Of a DNA stretch of 64,000 nucleotides, positions 34,669 to 43,345 are shown piece after piece. Position 1 is the stretch's first letter, and each line of letters opens with the position of its first letter. The notes below the pieces were generated by a model, which worked only from the letters and a program-made list of their open reading frames with translations, did no database searches and had not been told where the DNA came from. The position numbers and the translations under genes were made by a program. Source of the stretch: Pseudomonas sp. gcc21 (lineage in GTDB: Bacteria > Pseudomonadota > Gammaproteobacteria > Pseudomonadales > Pseudomonadaceae); assembly GCF_012844345.1 (NCBI RefSeq), contig NZ_CP051625.1, positions 310,001-374,000 on the forward strand. The letters are read 5' to 3'.

Positions 34669-36120
34669 TTAACTGTAGAGTCTGTCTGCTGCGCGGATAG
34701 ACAGAGCCGCCGCGGTAAGGCTGGGGTTGGCCGGCGAGCAACTCGGGTAGGTAGAGGTTCCGACCACCATGAGGTTGCGCTTGCTGTGATGGATCATGTC
34801 GCCATCGACTACCGAACCGTCTCCGGCTTTGCCCATTCGCAACGTGCCCTGGACATGGGATTCGGTGATGCGCTTCCTGCGGTAGTGGATGGCTTCAACC
34901 GGCAGCGGCTCGAGCAGTTCGCCGAGATGCTCCAATGCATACTCGATGCCTCTTTCGGCGTAGGCTGACTCGCCGTGATAGTTGATGATGGCGTTACCGG
35001 TTGCCGGGTCCAGCGTGATGCGGTTATCGATGTGCGGCACGTCCTCGGTCACCAGCATCAGCGGCAGGGTTTCGTTCCAGCGGCCCCGCTCGGTACGCAG
35101 TCCATGCGGCCAGCGGTTCTCGAAATAGATCAGGCAGGCCGAGCGCTCCTTGCGAAAATCGCCATCATAGAACGCGTAGTTCAGACCTGTGGTGATCGTG
35201 CTGCCATCAAAATTGCCGAGCCCGTCCAGATACACCTCGATATCCGCGCCTACCTGCTCATGCAGACCCATACCGGTCTGGCCATGGGTGATATCCGAGC
35301 GAAGCAGAATGGCCGGGCTCTGAATGGCGTTGGCGCCGAGCACGAACAGATCACCGAATACCCTGAACTGTTCGCCATTCGAGGAAATGGTCGCGCCGCT
35401 GATCGTATCGCCTGAATACTCAAGCGTGCGCACTTCGCTGTTGAGGCAGACGTCCACTTTCGGGTGACTGTAGAGTTCGGCAAAACCGTTCTCGGCGGTG
35501 AACTTCGCGTTAACCGGACAGAGATTGCAGGTGGCGGTCGCGCAGCAGGCATTACGCGTTTCTGTCGCCACCCGTGCACGGCCGGTGGGCATGATGAAGT
35601 GGTGATCAGGCATGGCCGTTTTCATCAGCCTGTCGATCGCCGAGCCCTTGTGCGGTGGCTGAGGAAAATCCTGACTGCGCGGCAGCATGCGCGCCATATC
35701 AGGATCACCGGCGATCGACATGATGTTTTCGGCGCGGCAATAGTAGGGCTCGAGCTCGTCATAGCCGAACGGCCAGTCATGACCGACGCCATAGCGCGAC
35801 TGGGTGTGAAAATCATTGGGATGAAAGCGCGGGGTTTGCGAGTACCAGCAGTTCATCCCGCCGCCCAGGCCGATGGTCATGTTCCAGGGCTTTTCACCGC
35901 GGTTGGTGTAGGTGTTCTCGGGGCTGATTACGGAATTGCGTTGTGCTTCAATCTGCCAGGCCCAGGGGTGAAAGTCGCCCCATTCGATAATCAGGGCGCG
36001 GCCATCGAGATGTTTGAGCGCTTCGTTGAGGAAAAAGGTGGAGCCGAATCCGGAGCCAATAACGATCAGTTCGTAGTGTTTTTCATGTATCGCTCGTGCG
36101 CTTACTCTGTTTATGTCCAT
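34669..36120 (-). CDS. GMC-family FAD dehydrogenase with CC-x4-C cluster motif
   Basis: 483 residues. The N-terminal FAD site is YELIVIGSGFGSTFFLNEAL, then GLGGGMNCWYSQTPRFHPNDF (flavin/GMC loop), and the C-terminal catalytic part ITESHVQGTLRMGKAGDGSVVD with the NPSLTAAALSIRAADRLY end. A Cys-rich segment, ACCATATCNLCPVNAKFT, has the CC-x4-C-x2-C form that in FAD-glucose-dehydrogenase alpha subunits ligates a 3Fe-4S cluster. No cytochrome c gene follows or precedes, unlike the usual three-subunit enzyme. Substrate (sugar, polyol or alcohol) is unknown. It is 301 bases from the divergent aminotransferase. Confidence 0.85.
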   Translation of the reverse strand: MDINRVSARAIHEKHYELIVIGSGFGSTFFLNEALKHLDGRALIIEWGDFHPWAWQIEAQRNSVISPENTYTNRGEKPWNMTIGLGGGMNCWYSQTPRFHPNDFHTQSRYGVGHDWPFGYDELEPYYCRAENIMSIAGDPDMARMLPRSQDFPQPPHKGSAIDRLMKTAMPDHHFIMPTGRARVATETRNACCATATCNLCPVNAKFTAENGFAELYSHPKVDVCLNSEVRTLEYSGDTISGATISSNGEQFRVFGDLFVLGANAIQSPAILLRSDITHGQTGMGLHEQVGADIEVYLDGLGNFDGSTITTGLNYAFYDGDFRKERSACLIYFENRWPHGLRTERGRWNETLPLMLVTEDVPHIDNRITLDPATGNAIINYHGESAYAERGIEYALEHLGELLEPLPVEAIHYRRKRITESHVQGTLRMGKAGDGSVVDGDMIHHSKRNLMVVGTSTYPSCSPANPSLTAAALSIRAADRLYS

Positions 36121-36421
36121 GAATATCCTTGCCGGCAGGTAACCCGTCGGTCGCCTACCTCTTTGATTTTTATAACAAAAAACAGCGCATCGATCCTTTG
36201 TGTCCGTCGCGCCATTGGCTTAGAGCGTGTTCCGGCCCGAGGGTTCACCCAAATGGGGCGAACGGGGCGCATGGCATCCGAGCCGCGCAGCCCACACCTT
36301 TGCAAGGCGGGCGTCGATTTCAGGAAAAGCGCGATAGCGTGCCGAAAATTTATCCGTAACACCGTTAAGCAGTTGGCGTCCGGGTTTAAACTGGTTGAAA
36401 ACCGTTCGAAGGGTGAAAGCA
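36121..36421. other. Divergent promoter region of the dehydrogenase and aminotransferase genes
   Basis: 301 bases. AT-rich near the dehydrogenase start (36162-36185) and near 36362-36405. No hexamer pair or operator that I can defend; the open frames across it are not credible genes. Confidence 0.4.
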
Positions 36422-37750
36422 ATGAGCCATGTTTTGCACCGCAGTCTCGTCCAGTCCTATCCGGTGGCCGTGAAGGGCGAGGGCGTCTATCTGATCGACT
36501 CGACCGGCAAGCGCTATCTGGATGCCTGTGGCGGGGCGGCGGTGTCCTGCCTGGGCCACAGTGATCCGGCTGTGATCGCGGCGATCCAGCGCCAGGTTGC
36601 TGAACTGGCTTATGCGCATAGCGCCTTCTTCACCTCTGAGCCAATGGAACAATTGGCGAACTTTCTAACCGCCAGGGCGCCCGGCTCACTGGATTACGTC
36701 TATTTCGTCTCGGGTGGTTCGGAAGCCATCGAATCAGCGCTGAAACTGGCCCGCCAGTATTACGTCGAGAAGGGCGAGCCTGAGCGCAGGCATATCATCT
36801 CGCGGCGCCAGAGCTATCACGGCAACACGCTGGGTGCGCTGGCGACCGGGGGCAATCTCTGGCGTCGGTCGCAGTTCGAACCCTTGCTGGTCGAGACGCA
36901 TCAGGTCAGTCCCTGTTATGCCTATCGCGAAATGCGTCCCGGCGAGACCGAAGCAGTGTTCGCACGCCGCCTGGCTGACGAGCTTGAAAGCAAAATCCTC
37001 GAACTGGGTGCGGATCAGGTCATGGCGTTTATTGCCGAACCGGTTGTCGGCGCTACCCTCGGTGCGGTACCGCCGGTGGCGGATTACTTTCGTCTGATCC
37101 GGCGCGTATGTGATCGTTATGGTGTGTTATTGATTGCGGACGAGGTGATGTGCGGGATGGGGCGCACGGGTAGTCTGTTCGTTTCGGCTCAGGAGCAGAT
37201 CGAGCCGGATATCCTATGCATCGCCAAGGGGCTCGGGGCAGGCTACCAACCGATTGGCGCTACGCTCGTCAGCGAGCAGATTGTTCGCACGCTCCGTGAG
37301 GGCAGCGGGTTCTTCCAGCATGGACATACCTATATCGGACATGCGACTGCCTGCGCTGCGGCACTGGCAGTACAGCAGCAGATCGAGTCGCGTCAGCTGT
37401 TGTCCCAGGTGGTGAGCATGGGACGTAAACTGCATGCCGGGCTGCAATCGCAGCTGGGTGATCTACCCTACATCGGTGATATCCGTGGGCGCGGGTTGTT
37501 CCGCGGAATCGAGCTGGTGCGCGACCGCGATTCCAGGACACCTTTCAGCCCAGAACTTAAGCTGCACGCGCGTATCAAAGCGAAGGCGATGGAGCTGGGG
37601 CTGATGTGTTATCCCATGGGCGGGACGGTCAACGGCCGCGACGGTGACCATATCCTGCTGGCGCCGCCCTTCATCATCGATGATGGTCATGTTGACCAAA
37701 TCGTTGACCGGCTAAGCGCGTCTATTCAGCACGTCATGCGCGGTATCTGA
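36422..37750 (+). CDS. Class III (omega) PLP-dependent aminotransferase
   Basis: 442 residues from ATG 36422 (MSHVLHRSLVQSYPVAVKGEGVYLIDSTGKRYLDACGGAAV). Fold-type I signatures: FVSGGSEAIESALKLARQYYVEKG, RRQSYHGNTLGALATGG, LLIADEVMCGMGRTGSLF with the cofactor Asp, and the PLP lysine in CIAKGLGAGYQPIGA. The family moves amino groups between amines or omega-amino acids and oxo acids; the substrate cannot be told. A CMD-like gene follows after 14 bases, in one operon. Confidence 0.9.
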   Translation: MSHVLHRSLVQSYPVAVKGEGVYLIDSTGKRYLDACGGAAVSCLGHSDPAVIAAIQRQVAELAYAHSAFFTSEPMEQLANFLTARAPGSLDYVYFVSGGSEAIESALKLARQYYVEKGEPERRHIISRRQSYHGNTLGALATGGNLWRRSQFEPLLVETHQVSPCYAYREMRPGETEAVFARRLADELESKILELGADQVMAFIAEPVVGATLGAVPPVADYFRLIRRVCDRYGVLLIADEVMCGMGRTGSLFVSAQEQIEPDILCIAKGLGAGYQPIGATLVSEQIVRTLREGSGFFQHGHTYIGHATACAAALAVQQQIESRQLLSQVVSMGRKLHAGLQSQLGDLPYIGDIRGRGLFRGIELVRDRDSRTPFSPELKLHARIKAKAMELGLMCYPMGGTVNGRDGDHILLAPPFIIDDGHVDQIVDRLSASIQHVMRGI

Positions 37751-37764
37751 AAGAGAGAGCGACT

Positions 37765-38328
37765 ATGTATTCCCGGCTGAGCGAGCTACGTCCAGAAGCA
37801 ATGAGCCTGAAGCAGAAGGAAGTGCTCGAGGAGATACTGAGCGGCCCAAGACAGAATCTCGATGGCCCGTTTCTGGCGTGGATTCACAGTCCGGAACTGG
37901 CCAATCATGCGCAGCGGCTTGGTGCATTCTGCCGTTACCATTCGTCCATCCCGTTGCGTTTGAGCGAACTGGCGATCCTTGCCACGGCTGCGCTGTGGCA
38001 ATCCCAGGCAGAGTGGCAGATTCATGAACCTATCGCCCTGCAAAACGGTGTGAGCCGGGACGTAGTGAATGCGCTACGGGCGGGGCGAGAACCAGACTTT
38101 ACCGACGAGCAGGAGCGGGTCGTCTACCGCCTTACCCACTCGTTGTACGAGGCGCGCCGGGTGCCCGAGCCGTTATATAACCAGGCGCGGGATCTGTTTG
38201 GCGAGCCGGCACTGGTCGAGCTGGTGGGTATCCTCGGTTATTACGCGATGGTTGCGATGACCCTGAACGTCTTTGAGGTAAGGTTGCAAACCGATCAGTC
38301 GCTGCCTTTCGCAGAGCCTGGTAGCTGA
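37765..38328 (+). CDS. Carboxymuconolactone decarboxylase (CMD)-family protein
   Basis: 187 residues, with GAGAGAGCGACT ahead of the ATG. The core LRLSELAILATAALWQSQAEWQIHEPIALQNGVSRDVVNALRAG is the AhpD/CMD fold; the E-x3-H pair of gamma-CMD type is present instead of the redox CxxC, so it is not an AhpD peroxidase. The true reaction is unknown. It is downstream of the aminotransferase and 1 base from the convergent YheU gene. Confidence 0.87.
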   Translation: MYSRLSELRPEAMSLKQKEVLEEILSGPRQNLDGPFLAWIHSPELANHAQRLGAFCRYHSSIPLRLSELAILATAALWQSQAEWQIHEPIALQNGVSRDVVNALRAGREPDFTDEQERVVYRLTHSLYEARRVPEPLYNQARDLFGEPALVELVGILGYYAMVAMTLNVFEVRLQTDQSLPFAEPGS

Positions 38329-38329
38329 A

Positions 38330-38566
38330 CTATTCAAGTTCGCTAAGCATTTCCGGTGGCACATCCCTGCGATGGGCGAGGCTGGTGTCGCCGGTATCCG
38401 GATGGAACACAATCAGCACGTCCCCCCGCTCCAGCTGTCTTTTCAGCTGGTTCACCCGCTGTTCAAGCGTGGCGTCATAACCGTTGTCGGTCCCGTCGCG
38501 GGTGACGAAATCCTCGATCATCCGCTGCAGGGTTTCGGGATCAAGCATGTGGTGGGGTATCAGCAT
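38330..38566 (-). CDS. YheU/UPF0270 family protein
   Basis: 78 residues from ATG 38566: MLIPHHMLDPETLQRMIEDFVTRDGTDNGYDATLEQRVNQLKRQLERGDVLIVF is the complete YheU pattern (LIP at the start, E-FV-REGTDYG, K-QL--G). The frame to 38647 adds an unrelated extension. A small cytosolic protein of unknown function, conserved in gammaproteobacteria, ending 1 base from the CMD gene. Confidence 0.88.
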   Translation of the reverse strand: MLIPHHMLDPETLQRMIEDFVTRDGTDNGYDATLEQRVNQLKRQLERGDVLIVFHPDTGDTSLAHRRDVPPEMLSELE

Positions 38567-38760
38567 GGCGCCTAATTCTCGTATGACAGTCTGATGTGTG
38601 GCTGGTGGTACACTGGCCGGCTTTCTCACCAGCCAAACGCGGTGCAAGGTTACTGCCTTCGGCCTGGTGTCGACACTCCTGTTCCGAAAAACCGACGACG
38701 GCCATCTTCACTGGCAGTTGCGGCTCGGCAAAGCTGTCCGGAGGCTGGTGTTACACGTTC

Positions 38761-39519
38761 ATGATTACCGATCCGCTGTTCTATCTTTGTGCCGTTCCGG
38801 CAGTGCTGCTTTACGGCATCGCCAAGGGCGGGTTTGGCGGCAATATCGCCATCCTCTCCGTACCGCTAATGTCGCTGGTCATCGCGCCGCAAACGGCCGC
38901 CGCCATTTTACTACCTATTCTGTGCACCATGGATCTAGTGGCCTTGCGTACTTTTCGCGGGCGCTGGAGTACGCCCAATCTGCGCATTATCGTGCCAGCG
39001 GCAATGGTCGGAATCGCACTCGCAGCGCTGACGTTTCGCATGATGAGCGAGGCTCATATCCAGTTGATGATCGGCGTGATTGCGCTGGCCTTCGTACTGA
39101 ACATCTGGCTGCGGCGGGGTGATCCGCCGGTGAAAGGCGTCAGCCCGGTGCGCGGCGGTTTCTGGGGGATGGTCGCGGGCTTTACCAGTTTCGGCATTCA
39201 TGCCGGCGGGCCGCCGATCAACGTTTACCTACTGCCGCAGAGGATGGAAAAGACCATTCTCATGGGCACCATCGCGGTGTTCTTTGCCGCGGTAAACTTC
39301 GCCAAATTGCCCGGCTATGTGCTTCTGGACCAGTTTACGCCGGCCAATCTGTGGACTTCGCTGGTGTTGTTGCCGTTGGCACCGATTGGCGTGCGCATGG
39401 GTTTCTGGATGCTCCATCGCACCAATGAAAAACTCATCTACCAGTTGTGTTACATCTTTCTGTTCGTCACTGGCGGCAAGCTTCTTTACGAAGGGGCGAC
39501 GGCGTTGCTGGCAGGCTAA
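38761..39519 (+). CDS. TauE/SafE-family sulfite exporter-like permease
   Basis: 252 residues from ATG 38761; upstream frame to 38596 lacks a start with support. About eight membrane helices in two repeats, with GIAKGGFGGNIAILSVPLMSLVIAP in the first and FTSFGIHAGGPPINVYLLPQRMEK in the second, the paired family motifs. Members export sulfite, sulfoacetate or other organosulfur anions. No neighbouring sulfur gene helps with the substrate. Confidence 0.87.
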   Translation: MITDPLFYLCAVPAVLLYGIAKGGFGGNIAILSVPLMSLVIAPQTAAAILLPILCTMDLVALRTFRGRWSTPNLRIIVPAAMVGIALAALTFRMMSEAHIQLMIGVIALAFVLNIWLRRGDPPVKGVSPVRGGFWGMVAGFTSFGIHAGGPPINVYLLPQRMEKTILMGTIAVFFAAVNFAKLPGYVLLDQFTPANLWTSLVLLPLAPIGVRMGFWMLHRTNEKLIYQLCYIFLFVTGGKLLYEGATALLAG

Positions 39520-39528
39520 GCCTGGTAA

Positions 39529-41520
39529 TCATTTCTGGCGTTTGCCGCGTATCAATTCGCGCAACAGAAAACGGTTGGGATGGACGGCATGTGCCAGTTC
39601 CCGCGGTAGTGGCAGAGGCTCCCCGTCGATCCAGGCTGCTATCTGCTCACCGCTGAGCGGGCAGCTGATCAGACCGCGTGAGCCGTGGCCGGCATTTACA
39701 TACAAGCCGGGATGCCAGGTCGTAGGCTGGTTGGGCTTTTTCGAAGCGTCCTTGCTCAGCACGGCGTAGTCACGCATGAACGCATCGGCATCAGCCAGCG
39801 GGCCAATCACCGGCAAGTAATCCGGCGTTGTACAACGCAACGCTGCCCGCGCGACCAGTTGGTCCGGCTGCAGGAGCCCTGAACCGAGCTTTGCCGCCAG
39901 CGCCGGGCTCAGCGATTCGAGCAGAGCCAGATTGCTCTGGTTTTCTTCCGCGCTGGGCTCGGTATCGAGCCTGTCGAAACGAAAGCTTGCTCCCAGATGA
40001 TGCTCGCCGCGTCGCGCCGGTGATACATATCCTTCGGAGCACAACACGGTGCTGAGGGCGCGGCTCTGCTCCGTCGCTGGCAGATGTGTGATCTGGCCGC
40101 GGATCCGTTTCAACGGCAAGTGGGTGCTTGGCGCAAAGCGCTGGCTGTCTGCCGCGGCGCAGATCACGGCAATCTCTGCCTGGGCGATGACGTCGCCTTG
40201 GTCATTCAGCACCTGCCAGCTACTGTCTTCCCGCGCTAGTTGCAGGGCTTCGCTACAGGCCAGCAGTTGAATATTGGGATGCTGCAACAGCGCTTTACAC
40301 AGTGCCGGCGGGTTGACCCATCCCCCTTGCGGGAAGAACAGCCCTCCGGCATTAAGCTCCACGCCGGCTACCTGACTGGCTCGCTGCGCATCAACACCGT
40401 GCAGAAACTGGTCGGGATAACCCTGTTCAGCGAGTGCAGCCAGGCGCGCGCTTTCCTTGAGGTCAGCCGATAGCTGAAGCACACCACAGGCCGCCCAGTT
40501 ATCCTCGTTCTGCGCGAGCGTTTCGTGCAGTAAGCGAAGACTATACGCATAACTGGCCTGGATAAAACGGGAGAGGCGCGTCTGATGTGGCGACAGCTTG
40601 CAGTATAGAATGCCCTGAGGATTGCCCGAGGCTTCCTGCGCTTCGCTGGCGTGGCGTTCGATCACCGTCACTCGCCAGCCGCGCCGGGCCAGGGAAAAGG
40701 CTGTACAGCATCCTGCCAGTCCTGCTCCGATTATCAATGCTCGGCGCCCGCCTGTTTCGGCCGGGGCGGGGCGAGCAAACCAGGGCGCCTGCCAGGGTTG
40801 TTCTGGAACCTGTACAAAGGTTCCTGCGAGCATTTCGCGCTTGCGGCCGAACCCCTTGACCTTGCGCATATTGAAGCCGGCGGCTTGCAACCCGCGGCGG
40901 ACCGCACCAACACTGGTGAAGGTCGCAACCGTCGCGCCGGGGCTGGATAGCCGAGCCATCTGGTCATACAAGGGTTGCTGCCACATGTCCGGGTTCTTCG
41001 CCGGGGCAAATCCATCAAGAAACCAGGCGTCCACACTGGCTTCAAGTTGCGGCAGGGTTTCCAGCAGATCGCCGACCAGTAGCGTCAGGGTCACGCGGCC
41101 GTCAGCGAGGCTGAAATGCTGCCACCCTTTAGCGAGATCGGAATACTGTGCCAGCAGTTGCGCTGACCAGGGCTCAAGCTCCGGCCACAGAGCCAGGGCG
41201 CGCTGCATGTCGATCAGGCTGAGCGGATATTTTTCGGTACTGACGAAGTGCAGCCTGGCACCAGCTGGCGCCAGTGAATCCCACAGTTGCCATGCGCAAA
41301 GGAAATTGAGTCCGGTACCGAATCCCGTTTCGGCGATGCAGAAGCGGGCAGTATCCCTCAGCTGCGCCCAGCGTTCGGGCAGGGCGTTATGCTGGAGAAA
41401 TACGTGACGGGTTTCTTCCAGGCCAGACTCGCGGGAAAAATACACGTCATCGAATTCGACTGAAAAGGGCTGGCCATCGTCAGCCCACGCAAGATGTGCA
41501 AAAGAGTGAGTGGGGGTCAC
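39529..41520 (-). CDS. mnmC: Bifunctional tRNA mnm5s2U34 enzyme MnmC
   Basis: 663 residues from GTG 41520 (GGAG ahead); a TTG at 41538 is longer. The N-terminal methyltransferase (FSVEFDDVYFSRESGLEETRHVFLQHN, ETGFGTGLNFLCAWQLW, DAWFLDGFAPAKNPDMW) makes mnm5s2U; the C-terminal FAD oxidase (RALIIGAGLAGCCTAFSLARRGW, IERHASEAQEASGNPQGILY, NAGHGSRGL) removes the carboxymethyl group. Both halves are complete, and the total agrees with the usual 650-670. It acts on the wobble base of certain tRNAs. Confidence 0.94.
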   Translation of the reverse strand: MTPTHSFAHLAWADDGQPFSVEFDDVYFSRESGLEETRHVFLQHNALPERWAQLRDTARFCIAETGFGTGLNFLCAWQLWDSLAPAGARLHFVSTEKYPLSLIDMQRALALWPELEPWSAQLLAQYSDLAKGWQHFSLADGRVTLTLLVGDLLETLPQLEASVDAWFLDGFAPAKNPDMWQQPLYDQMARLSSPGATVATFTSVGAVRRGLQAAGFNMRKVKGFGRKREMLAGTFVQVPEQPWQAPWFARPAPAETGGRRALIIGAGLAGCCTAFSLARRGWRVTVIERHASEAQEASGNPQGILYCKLSPHQTRLSRFIQASYAYSLRLLHETLAQNEDNWAACGVLQLSADLKESARLAALAEQGYPDQFLHGVDAQRASQVAGVELNAGGLFFPQGGWVNPPALCKALLQHPNIQLLACSEALQLAREDSSWQVLNDQGDVIAQAEIAVICAAADSQRFAPSTHLPLKRIRGQITHLPATEQSRALSTVLCSEGYVSPARRGEHHLGASFRFDRLDTEPSAEENQSNLALLESLSPALAAKLGSGLLQPDQLVARAALRCTTPDYLPVIGPLADADAFMRDYAVLSKDASKKPNQPTTWHPGLYVNAGHGSRGLISCPLSGEQIAAWIDGEPLPLPRELAHAVHPNRFLLRELIRGKRQK

Positions 41521-41582
41521 TGCGGCTCCGCTGATCAATTAACGGCGCCATTGTACTCCCGGCGAATCAGGTTCGGCAGTGC

Positions 41583-41672
41583 TCAGCCGAGGTTCGGCAG
41601 TATCAGCAATAATCCGGTCGCAACGAATACGAGGGCGACGCTGGTCAATTTGGTTTTCTGGAAACGTTTCAT
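41583..41672 (-). CDS. 29-residue membrane peptide
   Basis: MKRFQKTKLTSVALVFVATG followed by LLLILPNLG: a basic start and one membrane helix. The ATG at 41672 has AAGGTGGTGATC, a strong ribosome site with GGTGG 7-8 bases ahead. Too short for usual gene finders. It lies 62 bases downstream of the mnmC start region on the same strand, i.e. ahead of mnmC, and might be translated from its leader. I do not recognise a named family. Confidence 0.55.
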   Translation of the reverse strand: MKRFQKTKLTSVALVFVATGLLLILPNLG

Positions 41673-41921
41673 GATCACCACCTTTCTTGTTTTTGTTTGC
41701 AGGACTACTTCCAACCCTGCCGCGCCAACTCTTCGGTTGGTGCTGTCAATGCGTCAGACCAATCCAGCGGTCTCGACAAGCCTTGGCATTATGCCCGTTC
41801 TTCGAGCCTAGCTGCATTCCGGACGTCGGGTTAGATGGTTTTGTTACAAGGATTGGGCGCTATGTCGCGGCTGGAAGTCAGACCGGTGTCAGGAGGGACA
41901 TTCACATGAATCAGTCCAACT
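41673..41921. other. Intergenic stretch before the tandem repeat
   Basis: 249 bases. I see no convincing gene; presumably it holds the promoter for the small peptide and mnmC. No boxes that I can defend. Confidence 0.4.
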
Positions 41922-42815
41922 GAATCCGGAGCCTATCGCCCACCAGCTGTCAGGCTTGCGCAAGACGCCGTGAACCCATCCGTGGGGGCTTGGTGAAAAC
42001 ATCCCTGTTTTCAACACTTGCTCCAGCCTGACAGCCGGCGGGCTCGTTCCGGCTCCAGTGTGGTGATGAGCTTTGATCGTTTTTCGAGCCGGCAACGACA
42101 ATCTCTACGCGAAGCGTGGCGACAGGCGTGAGCCGACCGTGCGATGACATGGATGTCATCGACGAGCTTACAGGGACGTACTTGCAGCGTGTCGGCGCAG
42201 GCCTGTCGGCTCGCGGCAGCTGCCTCTCTTATGCAGCGAGCGGACTCTGTGCGGATGCACGGCCCGCGGCTGATAATCCGGAGCCCGTCGCCCACCAGCT
42301 GTCAGGATTGCGCAAGACGCCGTGAACCCTCCGTGGGGGCTTGGTGAAAACATCCGTGTTTTCAACACTTGCTCCAGCCTGACAGCCGGCGGGCTCGTTC
42401 CGGCTCCAGTGTGGTGATGAGCATTGATCGTTTTCGAGCCGGCAACTCAAATCTCTACGCGAAGCGTGGCGACTGGGCTGAGCCGACCGTGCGATGACAT
42501 GGATGTCATCGACGAGCTTACAGGGATGTACTTGCAGCGTGTCGGCGCAGGCTTGTCGGCTCGCGGCAGCTGGCTCTCTTTTGCAGCGAGCGGACTCTGT
42601 GCGGATGCACGGCCCGCGGCTGATAATCCGGAGCCTATCGCCCACCAGCTGTCAGACTTGCGCAAGACGCCGTGAACCCATCCGTGGGGGCTTGGTGAGA
42701 ATATCCCTGTTTTCAACACTTGCTCCAGCCTGACAGCCGGCGGGCTCGTTCTGAGTCCAATGTGGTGATGCGCTTCGAGCGCTTTTTGGGGCCGGCAACG
42801 ACAATCGAAACGTCG
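41922..42815. repeat. Tandem repeat, unit about 350 bp, about 2.5 copies
   Basis: Units start with ATCCGGAGCC at about 41923, 42274 and 42624 (periods 352 and 350; the word CACCAGCTGT recurs at 41941, 42293, 42643). The third is cut near 42815. Each full unit has two hairpins: TGAAAACA-TCCC-TGTTTTCA (41994-42013; 42344-42363; decayed in the third at about 42694) and CGATGACAT-GG-ATGTCATCG (42142-42161; 42492-42511), the second followed by GACGAGCTTACAGGGA. Copies are over 90% alike by eye. Frames that run through it on both strands are artefacts. Similar words are frequent between genes in pseudomonads, so it is probably a mobile or structural repeat. Confidence 0.85.
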
Positions 42816-43145
42816 CTACGCTAGCCGCTCAGTCCGTGCTGCCATGATTACGTCGTTGCGGTGCACACCGTGCAGGGTATGCGTCCACCAGCTCACTGTT
42901 ACTTTGCCCCACTCAGTCAGTAACGCAGGGTGATGGTTCTCTTGCTCGGCGAGCTCTCCGACACGGTTGGTAAACGCAAGGGCGCTGGCAAAATCGGCGA
43001 ATTTGAATGTTTTGTCTATCCGCGGGACGTCCGTCGAGCGGTTGATCGTCCAGCCGTCCAGATTGCTGGTGAGTGACTCGAGGGCGGCTGGTTCCAGCGC
43101 CGTCTTATCCCCATGGGTGAGGGGTTCGTCTGCCAGTGTGCTCAT
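42816..43145 (-). CDS. phhB: Pterin-4a-carbinolamine dehydratase
   Basis: 109 residues from ATG 43145 (GGAGAATCCC ahead); the frame to 43253 is an unsupported extension. [71 protein letters not shown] is the full DCoH fold, including the ENHHPALL and THTLHGVH histidines of the active site. The enzyme regenerates the pterin cofactor, usually for phenylalanine hydroxylase; phhA is not next to it here. The stop abuts the tandem repeat. Confidence 0.93.
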   Translation of the reverse strand: MSTLADEPLTHGDKTALEPAALESLTSNLDGWTINRSTDVPRIDKTFKFADFASALAFTNRVGELAEQENHHPALLTEWGKVTVSWWTHTLHGVHRNDVIMAARTERLA

Positions 43146-43345
43146 GGGATTCTCCACAGGTGAGGTTTCGATGTGTTCGCATGCAGCAAGCTGACCTGAG
43201 CTTAGCAGCTTCATAAAGACGAGGGCTTCGAACCAGAACAGTTGCCTCCGCACTGCGCCGACAGCTGTGACTGTTTCGGTGTGATGGACGCGTTTACAAT
43301 GCGCGGGAAATTCCTCCTTCCCGTTCTATCTGATTCGAGTTTCCC

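Noticed and set aside
42011..42733. Several 60-138 codon frames in the tandem repeat, alike on both strands
   Set aside because: They only mirror the repeat unit; products differ with each point change and have no ribosome sites.
41922..42815. CRISPR array
   Set aside because: Units of 350 bases are nearly identical over their full length, with no short repeat/unique spacer pattern and no cas genes.
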